Source of the DNA: Plecoglossus altivelis
Taxonomy: Eukaryota; Chordata; Actinopteri; Osmeriformes; Plecoglossidae
Assembly (NCBI GenBank): GCA_036571765.1
Contig: BROE01000001.1
Location: 6,630,818 to 6,694,817 of the forward strand
Direction: 5' to 3'
Length of the DNA stretch: 64,000 nt
Notes under the pieces: model-generated
Seen by the model: only the letters and a program-made list of their open reading frames with translations
Told to the model about the DNA's origin: nothing
Database searches by the model: none
Part shown: in pieces, positions 26,601 to 36,680 of the stretch
How positions within the stretch are numbered: position 1 is the first letter of the stretch
Layout of the letters: each line of letters begins with the position of its first letter
Translations under genes and position numbers: made by a program

Positions 26601-29442
26601 CATTAAATGTGCATCTACAGTAAAGTGACGATGTTAATGTGTAGCATCTGTTCAGTTGTTATTCGCATCCTTGGTCCTGTCAGGGTGACTAGCACTGTGA
26701 ACATTTGCAACTAACAAACACAAATGTAGACACACACACGCGCTGCTCGTCAGATGATCCCGAGATCAGCAGACAGACCCAGTCGATTAAGAGGTCCAAG
26801 GTTGCACAACCATTTTTGCCTCATACTGCACCTCTCTGTCTCCTCCTCCACCCCCCCACCCCCACCCACCCACCCCCACTCTTGCCCCTTATCTCCATCT
26901 GTCTAACAATACATGGTGCAAATATCCAAACTGTGGATACACACAGACAAACAACAGTAACATTAACAGTTCCCATGTGTTCATCTCACCATGAAGAATG
27001 AAAAGTAAACATTTAGATTCATAACCACCTATGGCAACTGTGTCATTCCTTTCTCCGGTTTCCATGGTTGTTGTGCATTGAGTCATTTGGAGGCCTTTGT
27101 TACTGTGCACATTAATGTGCATTGAGATGTGCACCTACATTTTCCATTACTCTTAATGAATGTTTGTAATATGGCGATACATCTTAATCAAATTCAGAAC
27201 CCAGGCATTCAACCATAATTTGTGTTTTTATAGAAAGACGCGTCTGTTATATAAGCACAGGACAGAAACATGTTCATAATGTGTATGTTCGGAAAATTAT
27301 TTGGGTCAACTCCCAGAGGATGGGATTGAGATTTACATTTTAGAGGCCAATTATCATATGGGCTTCTTTATTTTGAGATTGAGGAAGTGTGAGATTAGCA
27401 TGATGTTTTTTTGTTCCTGAGGATGGCGATTACAGTTTTTTTGCAAGTTGCTGCAGTATTTTCTCCCTGTTTAAGAGGATGAGACCCCAGGGAACTAATA
27501 ACTCTTCTAGACTGACTCTGAGAGACTCCCTGTGCACTTAACTGCATGTAGCTGTAAATGGAGTCTCTCTGGTGCTGTTTTATCATTTTTCTCTGAACAA
27601 AAAAAAAAGACCAGCACATAATATCCAGGTTTTCACTTGGCACAAAGTGCTGTATCTCATCAGGCATGAGCAGGTATGTCTTTTCTAACAGGACCTGTAC
27701 AGCTGGACCCATTCAGGTCCCTTTGGGGTGGCACCTTGAATCGAATTTTAATTGACAAAAATGTTACAGGGTTGAAGCATCAGGATTGTTAAGGCAATGC
27801 TTGGCTATAAAGTCCAGGGTGGGGAACATATCACACGTGCCAGGAGACTTGAAATATTTACGAGTGCTTGGCCCATTTTTTCTCTTCACATAGCGTATTC
27901 CTTAGATGACAAAACAGTAAATGTCAGGTTTCAAGTCATCACCTCCTTTTGTCCTTACAGCTCAAACCATCAAAAGAGTCTATATGCACTCAATGCATCA
28001 AACCTTGAAGGCCAACCTTTGACAGTGTTGTCGAGTGCACTAGAAACAGACAATTTATCTTCGTGGTATGAGAAAGTGAGGATATGGCTTCCCTATTTAC
28101 AGAATGGCCAGGAGTTACATGAAGTTTGGGATTCATCTATTAATCCATGATTGCAGAGCTGTATTTTAATTGGATCATAAGGCATATCTTTTATACGCAA
28201 AAACCCATTCAGATAATGTGTTGGTTAAGTTTTGAGTGTAGTGGCTATGAGTCACATATACATTTTAATCTGTGTAGGATACTTTAATAGCACATGTTGG
28301 ACACCAAAGTTAATTTCATATCTGTCTGTTTCTAGCATACCATCCAAGAGTAGTCGTTTCTGTTTGCATACTGTTCACAGTTTGGTTTGATGGCTGTTAA
28401 AGACTCCAGGACTTTAGCTGTTGCTTGTCCCTTATTCAAACCTTTTAGATGAATATTTTTCTGTTTATACATGTACCGATTTGTATGTTTTTTTTCCAAT
28501 TGAATGTGCTTATTGTGTCTCAATTTTTGATATATCTTACGTTACATGTGTGTTAAATTAATTGACTTGCCATTGATACAAACGTAACAACTAGTTCTTT
28601 CTGCAGAGAAGCAGTTGTATTTTCCATTTTGTTGTTTGTAGTCATAGCCCACTGTTTCTTTCCAGAAAATGTCTTGGGATCATTTAACACCCTGGCCAAT
28701 TCCTCATAGCAACCCAATATACAGCCACAAATCCAGCGCTATCTTGACAGACATATGTATGTCATATGTATATATATAGACAGCAAATCTGTATATATCT
28801 GAACAAAACACATAAGTGTTTTGTCTTTGAACTGACCTGCATGGTTACATTTTGAACGGAGTTGCCCTAAGATTGGGGAGAGCCAGACTGATTCCAAATT
28901 GGTACCCTGAGCCCACTTTACCTCTTGATGGACAAATAATCTATATTCGTTCCAGTCTCCATAAATTACAGACTGAGACTGAAGATAATTCTCTTCTAAC
29001 CTAATTCTTCTTTTTTGGGACCAATACAAAGATAAATAGCATGCTGCTCAGGATCACTGAATGGGAAAGTATTCTTGGTCAAGTGAGGGATGGACCCTAT
29101 TTCTAGAAAATTAATAGGATGCTGCTAGCTTGCTGCCCAGTCATGTACTGCGAGTGTTGGTAGCTTAGCCAATTCCTAAACTGCAGCGGATGGGATATAT
29201 TCACTCATCTCCACTTCATTTTAGTATAGGGAATTTAAAGAGTTCCTGTAGCCTGCGTTTGAACTGTTAGCTCCATCAGGGACGTATAATAGTAAAAACG
29301 GGAGAGAGAAAAAAAATCGCAATTACAAATAGGCTGCGGAACACCTTCTGTGCTCTCCACGTGTAATATGCAAGGGTTTTAAAAGAGATGATATAAGATT
29401 GAAATAAAATCTTGAACTTACCTGTAAATGCCCCTGATACAT
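8515..29442 (-). CDS. pex5l: PEX5-related protein (TRIP8b), TPR-domain HCN-channel auxiliary subunit
   Basis: In mammals PEX5L/TRIP8b is a neuronal protein that binds HCN pacemaker channels and controls their trafficking and gating. Its TPR repeats resemble those of the peroxisomal receptor PEX5. Fourteen coding exons were found, listed from start to stop: 29422-29442, 19334-19429, 16710-16824, 16050-16271, 15716-15845, 15510-15597, 15185-15283, 12525-12644, 10625-10768, 10354-10424, 9780-9992, 9187-9352, 8953-9110, 8515-8713 (stop TGA at 8515-8517). They total 1842 bases and close exactly in phase, giving 613 aa. Landmarks are the start MYQGHLQ, EQQESRPLLSPSIDDFL (~43-59), LDLVDLSEP (~79-87), the channel-binding block SDTEFWDKMQAEWEELARR (258-276), and TPR repeats from GYYFHTNNP (298) to the C-terminus, including NRLGATLANGD. 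The ~24-codon exon that follows the start exon in the long mammalian isoform was not located. Each junction has GT and AG. Confidence 0.95.
9139..9185. repeat. GT microsatellite in pex5l intron
   Basis: Short (GT)n run lying between the exons at 8953-9110 and 9187-9352. It ends within a few bases of the minus-strand splice donor at 9185-9186. Confidence 0.8.
11926..11954. repeat. CT microsatellite
   Basis: Uninterrupted (CT)n run of about 14 units in the pex5l intron between exons 12525-12644 and 10625-10768. Confidence 0.9.
13670..13885. repeat. Purine-rich minisatellite in pex5l intron
   Basis: About four copies of a ~35-bp unit containing AAGAGACATGTGGATACTGA followed by a variable GGAGGAGAGG block, preceded by degenerate GGA-rich sequence. 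The minus-strand Ser/Pro/Leu-rich open frames here are by-products of the repeat. Confidence 0.85.
14625..14700. repeat. CT-rich simple repeat
   Basis: Imperfect CTCTGT/CTCTCT low-complexity run within the pex5l intron between exons 15185-15283 and 12525-12644. Confidence 0.7.
17496..17549. repeat. Perfect inverted repeat, 26-bp arms with 2-base loop
   Basis: Left arm 17496-17521 (starts CACAACATTAAATACATG) and right arm 17524-17549 are exact reverse complements separated by GT. The hairpin lies in the pex5l intron between exons 19334-19429 and 16710-16824, just before a TATA/TGTG-rich stretch. No open frame or terminal target duplication was recognised. Confidence 0.9.
17576..17755. repeat. 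AT/GT-rich compound microsatellite
   Basis: Alternating (TA)n, (TATATACA)n and (TG)n tracts immediately after the 54-bp palindrome. Tyr/Ile/Cys-rich open frames here are translation artefacts. Confidence 0.85.
18391..18450. repeat. 13-bp tandem repeat
   Basis: About 4.6 copies of GACAAA(A/T/C)GATTCA in the pex5l intron. There are no spacers, so it is not a CRISPR-like array. Confidence 0.85.
20584..20611. repeat. CA microsatellite
   Basis: Uninterrupted (CA)n run of about 14 units in the large pex5l intron. Confidence 0.9.
26850..26880. repeat. C-rich run with G-quadruplex potential on the minus strand
   Basis: Blocks of 3-7 cytosines separated by single A residues (CCCCCCCACCCCCACCCACC). 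The minus strand, which is the pex5l sense strand, therefore has more than four G-tracts within 31 bases. Confidence 0.6.
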
Positions 29443-29860
29443 AACGAAATTGGTAGGTGGTTAAAATTAACTCGACGAGGTCAGCTCCAGGATGAACCCC
29501 TAAACGTTCACTTGACACTATCCGAAAAGACAAGGAGCTGTCCCTTGCCGTGGTCCTGCACACGGAGTTCACGCTCTGTTTTCGTGTCCAGCTGCTATCC
29601 CATCGGAAACGAGGTCCCGGACAACGCTAGTCAAGGGCTAGGCGCTTTTCAAACCCATCCCCTTTTTTCTTGGACGCTTCTTAGACCTTAATTGTTTAGC
29701 CTTTAAAACGCTGTAGTTCCTGCCGTACTCTTCTCCAGAGGTCAGGATAAACTGACTCTCCCCGTCCCATCCCCTGAAGTCAGATCCCGAGTAGCTGCCC
29801 CGGCTCACGTGCCCCCTCGCATAGTGAGCGAGAACAGAGGCTCTATCAACGTGAGAGATG
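29443..29860 (-). promoter_or_regulatory. pex5l 5' UTR and promoter region
   Basis: The sequence directly upstream of the pex5l start codon (29440-29442) on the minus strand is richer in G+C and CpG than its surroundings. It includes a CACGTG E-box at 29806-29811 and CCGTCCCATCCCC / GCCCCGGC tracts near 29760-29805. No TATA box was recognised and the transcription start is unknown. The assignment rests on position and composition. Confidence 0.5.
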
Positions 29861-29869
29861 CCGATACCT

Positions 29870-32713
29870 CGAGATGCATCTATTGGTAGAGAGGCATAAT
29901 TGGGAAGTAAGCTACAGTATTTTATTTTTTATTTACTAAAATAAACTGCTCACATAAGCCAAGAAACGTGGATTTGTAGAGGGACATTTAAATTAATATG
30001 TGTATATTTCATAAACACCTGCAAATATCTTTATTTTAACTGTAGGCAAGTTCTTAAAACCTATGCCAGTTCAAAATCAAGGTGAGAACTAGTGACGACT
30101 GATAAAGTACAGATAGCAATGCTACAGTCTGTAGCCTACACATGAGCAGCCAAATAGGCTGTTCCATTTGTTCTTGTTGGCACCAGATAGTTTAACGTGA
30201 GCCAAACATCTAGTATACCACTGTGGAGAGCCTGCAATTATGCCAGCAGTTTTTTTCAAACAAGAATAGGTGACAGTCTGATTAAGTTCATTGAGCTGAG
30301 AAATTGAGTTACTGCATAGGCTTTGCACTGTAATGATTAACATGATCTTATTGAAAAGAGACAGTCCCTATCAGTCTTACTGCGTGCTATGCATGGTATG
30401 GCATATTTTAATTTAATATCGATTTAGTATAACCAAAACAATTACCAACTTCTATGACATAAGAACATTCACCCATGTATTATTTTCTAAACAATTACAT
30501 TTGAGATTAATATCCTTGTCTGCCAATGCTCGCAACATCAGACAAATATGGTTTATTGAGTTGTTTTACGGATAATATAGATCACATTGAGTCAGGCTAC
30601 ACTTGAATGATTAAAAAGTGTTCATTCACCATTTTTTGATTGAGAGAAGTTGTTGTATGCCCACATTGATACATGCTTAATGACATGAATAGACAGTCCT
30701 GATTCTGCTGATGGGGATCTGTCAAACACATGCTATGGGACTGTTGTGATCCCCATGCTTAAACTCAGACCTTCAGATTATTGACACATGTCTGTTGTGG
30801 GGTCAGGATTATAATTTAATTACTGACATTTGATATTTTATCCATCATAGGGAGAGAGAGAGAGAGCTAATCTGTTACACAGATGGTGTAACCCAAAACC
30901 GAGCATGCTTAAATGACCATAAACTGCATCTGTGTGCTGTTGACAGAGAGTAGGACTTTATTGAGCTGACCTTATCATAACCTTTGTTGCATCCAATACA
31001 ATCTGAAAAAGATCCTCACCTTATTGACTCTCAAATGAGAATAGAGACCCGCAAATAAAGGGCCAAACACGTTCACTGTTAGTTCATAAGTATTCGTTGA
31101 GTTATTTGTGAGAAGTAAAGGTACTGTCAGAAAAATGCTTTATTTGAATTAACTACCACACCTTTACACTATATACATGCATAAAACAAAATACACACAT
31201 GTAATAACACACACAATGTTCCTATTCCTTATTCCCATTGAACATATGTACTGACTACTACTGACATACTAACTTTAGACAAAAGTTATAGGGCCAGGAG
31301 ACTACTAAATAGCACACAATGCTGTGTTTTTCAGACTCAAGAGTTGCAACAAAGAACACTGTCTCTCTCCATGTAGAAGCTTATCAAGAAACAGTCCATA
31401 TGCACATTGAATCCCACTGAACCAAGTCAGTCTTGAGGAACCCTGTTGGGGACACAGTAGTCTTGTAATTGTGATTGACTGGCCTGAGAATAGACTGCTA
31501 GGCTTTCTCAGACGTAATCAGTTCTTCAAATCATGATGCTTTTCAGGTGCACACTATTTCCTTTCCATTTAATGAGCTTGGTGGGACTGCATCAAAGATA
31601 ACATGATACCTGTTACATTATGCAGCATAATCCCTGAGACTGGAGCATTGGTGCAAATGGTGCAAACTTTGAATGCTTGATGTTAGTTGCCCTTATTTTC
31701 TGAACTGTAGAAAGATGTGGGCAAGTCTGGCATGGATGCAAACACAGTGTGGTTGGAAATGCTTTGGTTGGTTCTTTGTCTTTTGGAAGTGTGTTATTTG
31801 CATGGATTCAGTGGCAACTTGAGAATCAAATAGAGTCCCCTGACAGCTTTGATTATTTAAACCATCAATTGTGAATTAAATTCGTTTCAGATTCTTGTCA
31901 ACAAGGTTTAGAGAATCCATTTTGATGATAGATAGGATGACTTACCAACATCCTCCCTTTCTCTCTGCCCCTCTCCAGCTTATTCACTCCCATTTTGTCA
32001 GTTACATAAATTCCTACCAAGGGCATATGTTGTTGGCCCCTAAGGTGGCAACAACTGACTGAGAATTGATTAAGGATCAAATTCTGCTCCTTAGTGGAGA
32101 GTAAGAATTAGAAACGACATGGATTCCTTGTAAGTACAAAAAAAGAGTTCTACACAGATATATTCAATGAGGTCTCCAAGGTCTTGAGTGCAGCTGTGTG
32201 TGCGTGCATGTGAGTGTGTGTGCATGTGCAAATTAGAAGTTAGTTGCTGATGTAGATTTACACAATTGTACATATTACATAACGTACTGGTTTTTAGAGC
32301 TATTCACCATATAGCACAGCTGAACACATTTTGAGAAGGGAGCACATCTACCATCATATTTTATCACTGGCATTCTTTTTGTAGTGACAAACATTTGACA
32401 CTAACCCCCACTCGTTTTTTGTTCTCTTGAGGAATTGTGTCAGAATAATTCATTTAGTGGACATTAGCATAATGTAATTTCCGAAAGAGCATGGTTCTTC
32501 AAAGGTTATATATCATACCTTGAGGCCTTGCCATACATGAGTGCCCACCAGCATTGACAGCAGCAGAGGACCCAATAAGTCAATGTTAAAGACACTGAAA
32601 GACACTAACGCATGGTGAAGTGGTATAGCACTAAGAGGAGCACCCACAGTAATAATTTACAATGATTCACTTAGACATGCGTGCATGCAAGCCTGCCTTA
32701 TTTTCGACCTGAG

Positions 32714-32797
<84 letters not shown>

Positions 32798-35700
32798 CTG
32801 TCTGCCCACCCGCATGCCTGCCAGCCTGTGTGCGTGCCTACCTGCCTGCACATTTCATGCATACAGGATGTGTGCCTTTTGTTTGTGTCTTGTGTTTGTG
32901 TGTTGAGTCTATGCAGTCAATTCAAATGCATTGCTGTAGATGTGGTGAGAGCTGTTTGGGGCACCTTGACACTGCGTCATTGATTACAAATAATGGCACA
33001 AAAACATAATTATAAAAAATATCAATTTCTATATTTCCTACATTATACATTTCACAGACAATTTCACAGTGACAAGGACATGCAAACATTGCAGTCTTTC
33101 CCCCCACCTGGGGTTTGGTGGAGATCTATTTAATTAAATGTCCTCAAATCCTGACATGTTTCCAGCAAGCTTGGCTCTCTCTCTACCTCTGTCCCACTAG
33201 TCTGGTGAGTTGAGTGCCAGATTTCAAGTCTGCCCTGCTCAGGGTGACAGCAGTGCTAGGAAGAGGAAGCTGTGGATCGAGGGGGACATATGGGTGGCTG
33301 TCAAACTTGCATACCCTTCAGGTCAGTGTGAGGCAGAAAACAATTGACACAACATAAAATAAAATTAATTGATACACAAATATATACAAAAAAAACATAA
33401 AAGTGCCTCAATGTTTGAATGGTGCTGTTTTGACCAAAAAACTCTCAAGAATTTTCATTCACCAAAGGGAAACACACACATACTGTAATGTACTTGGGGA
33501 TATACTGTACATTTCAGCCAAGCCTGGGATGGATACTCTGTTCAGAAAAAGAACACAAACCTTTTCGTATTGTGTTTTTTTAAAAGGTTTGCTCCTAAAT
33601 CATTCACTGACAACAGACTGTGGTAAACCTCAACCTTGAAGGACCCCAATTTGTCCCTGTCCTCCTCAAGATATCCAAGAACAACAACAGACTGCCTTTC
33701 AGTTCCAACAATCCTTTATGAAAACGTACTTTCTCATCCAGAAGTGGGTTTTTTTTTCTCTTGCAGACAAAGACTCATTCCTCTCATTCAAGAGCAAAGT
33801 ATTTTTTTCTGGCTGATTATATATTGGTTTGCCTGTTACGCACTGATCTTGTATAGGTAATTTTCTATTGACTTATACAGTAAGTTTGTTTCAAAAATGT
33901 CAAACTGTTTCTTGACTGAAGGGAAAATCATCCCATGTGTCAAGAAGCCTTTCCACATTCAATACACACATTTCAAAACTTTGTTTTTAACCAAATAGGC
34001 CTTGCTTCATGTCTTTTGGACAATCAATTTCCCCAACACTAAAGCAATCAAACTACCATCATAGTCCTACAGGACATCCTGTTTTCTGAACCATTGAAGT
34101 TATAAAATATTGCATTCCGACCATACTGCTTGCTGGGCTCTTCAATCTAGGATTAAATCACAAGCCTGAATCAGGAAACAGTATGACAGAAGCTTATGCC
34201 ATCTGGCAATGTTTGGCTACAATGATGCAGATGCAAGTTTAATGGAGATGATTCACACACTTTCTCCATTTGCTGGTTTCAGAACGGATTTTGTCTGTCT
34301 TAACCAGTTTAAGACTTCAGTAAGTGAGTGGTGTAAACTCTGTCTTTAAGCTCCTTTGCATTCTGACCAGATGTCTATCTGTGGGCTCAATTCCACTCAC
34401 ACGAATTGTTGGGTTGATTATGAAATCAAAATGCAAATGAGTGTTGAATGTGGACAAGTCAGGTCAACCTCTTTCAAGGATGGATGCAGGTTGTATGTGT
34501 GTTGTGTTCAAGGTTTTCATCTCTAGTTTAGTCACCATTTCAAACTCAAACACCCACACACTTCCTCTCTGTCTGCCCATCCCTTCTCTGCCGGTGCTTG
34601 TCTCCAGACAGGCATTCTGATTTAATTCTGGGAAACCAACCTTAATCTCTTGTCATTTTGCAGTCAAAAATAAAGTGATTGAATATACAGTACATTGATT
34701 TAATATACGTACATTTATTTATGTAATTAAAGGACTTTTGTCTCTGTTCAAGTAAAATAATTAATCCCTTGCACCAACAGTCAGTGACTTGACTTTATAA
34801 ACCAAAAGACATTTGCTATGTTGGCTTCCTCTGATATAATGTCTACCATGCTGATTTGATTGCCTGAAAATCTTTTCAGTGTAATAATCAAGTGTATTTA
34901 ACATTTTAAAACATTATCTTCTTTCCTGCTTCATCCTTTGGATTCAAATGTCTGATCCAATACTTGTTTATTTTAATTTATGTTGTTAGTTTTGGTTTTT
35001 CCGGTCCTGAACAGAAAAGTCTTTAAGCCATGTTTCGAGGAAAAGGCATCAACCTGATCGCTTCTCTTAATCTCTTGATATAGTCAGATTGCAGAGCAAT
35101 CAAATCAGTCTTCAATCAGCAGGGCTGCCACAGTTTCGTGGACACTGTAGGTAGTAATTGGAGTTTGCAATGTCTGGGACTGGCATCCTATAGTTTTATG
35201 TACATATCTTCTGTGATAAGCTTGTGTGAAAGTTCAAAGAAAGGCAGGTTGGGTTTTTTTAACATTCTGACACACCAATCAATCACAATATTTGAAGTGA
35301 TGTTGAAAAATATGGTTCTATTAAAGTAGATGACAATCTGTCAAGGCTGTTCTTCGCTTTAACTTCACAAGTCCTTTCTGTCACACAGTAGGTCATGTGT
35401 CAAATAAACTTTCCTGGTGTTTTGTCACTGACAAATGTAAGTTGTTGAACTTCGTTTTTAAGTAAATCGTATTCAATGTTTGGAATAGATGTGTGTTGTT
35501 ATCCATCCTCCTAGTAGCTCTTTTGGGAATGATATTGATCCTCATTCCAGAAAGCATCATGAAACTCCGGAAGTCATGACCAGGCTACGTCTTTGAAAAT
35601 ATCCACGAATTTCATTGCATTCAGTCGTTTTCTTAGGTGAAAGCAAACAAGGTTCAGTGCATGTAGTTAGTGTGCATGTTTTAATGCATGTAGTGATATG

Positions 35701-36680
35701 CTGCCATCTCCTGTTGGGATAAAAAAAATCACCATGACTAGATCACTGAAGTTTTTCATTATTCAGGACAACTCAATATCCCTTACTTCTCAGCTTGAGA
35801 CATATTTAAAATCTGTGAGAAATCCATAAGAAACCCGTGAGAAATGGTTGAAATAAATGTTCTAAAACACTATAAAGGTTCAATCAAAATGGTATTTAGG
35901 TATGGTGGGTTTCTCACACCTGGTGTGAGTCCACTAATCATCTTATTTTACATTTCACAGTATTAAAATGCAAGCTACTATATGAGTAATTATGAGTGCA
36001 AATCAGCAGCATAATAAGAAAAAGAAAAATTAATTAATTAAAAGATGTACAAAAACATATTTTTGGTAGTTGATTGAATACTATAAAATCATAAATATGT
36101 TATACCGTACTTCTGTGCATTTCCACAAAGTCGGAGGCATTATTTTACCTGAAGTGTAATGTATTAAAACAAGACAAGCCCTACACATCCCAACATCCTC
36201 CTCTCACAGGAAGTACTTACGACCTTTACGTTATGTTTTGAGAGAAGAGGACATTGTGGCGAATAAAGTCCCAGGTGTTAATTCCTCTTAACCTATTACT
36301 AACTGTCACATACATTTCTTGGGTATAAGTTAGGGATGGTTTGAAATCCACTGTCAATTGGCACAGCACAAAACGAATCTATGTCTTCAGTAGACAGTTC
36401 ACCTCAACAGCCAACATCTGCCAGAGCTGGCTTTACACTACACATTAAGTGAATCTAAAGTGATTTCTTTCAGAGATGCAGACATGCCAAACATCTCATA
36501 GCAGTCATAGTAGCTAACTAGTTATCACTCACCAAAATCGTCTGTCACAGATGAGCCAGCCAAGTCAATCAATGTTGTCTCGAGAGCAACCTCAGATGAC
36601 AAGTAAGGCATGCAAGGTGTCGCCGGCCAGCTTTAGTTTGAGTACTGGAAATTAATTTAGCTAACCTTTTGTCTCTATAG
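29870..36680. other. Intergenic spacer between pex5l and the phb2 pseudogene
   Basis: AT-rich, with no coding exon recognised. Open frames here are short and show no splice context or family resemblance. It contains the (GCCT)n microsatellite at 32713. Confidence 0.5.
32713..32796. repeat. (GCCT)n tetranucleotide microsatellite
   Basis: About 21 uninterrupted units of GCCT (equivalent to CCTG). Degenerate GCCTGCCAGCCTG sequence follows to about 32850. Confidence 0.95.

Larger units (their letters stand above)
19430..29421 (-). other. Large second intron of pex5l
   Basis: The ~10-kb stretch between the start exon and the GKGERAVAMV exon. I searched it for the exon encoding the SSDEDLEIIVDQ-type segment of the long mammalian isoform and did not find it. 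It contains a CA repeat (20584), a C-rich run (26850) and one exon-like open frame with a hydrophobic segment (20890-21069, minus). Otherwise I see no supported gene. Confidence 0.5.

Noticed and set aside
27797..28150. Plus-strand 117-codon frame
   Set aside because: There is no recognisable domain or splice or promoter context, and it is antisense in a pex5l intron. Its length is possible by chance.
32657..32983. Repetitive Cys-Leu-Pro-Ala and Ala-Gly-Arg-Gln frames
   Set aside because: These are translation of the (GCCT)n repeat.
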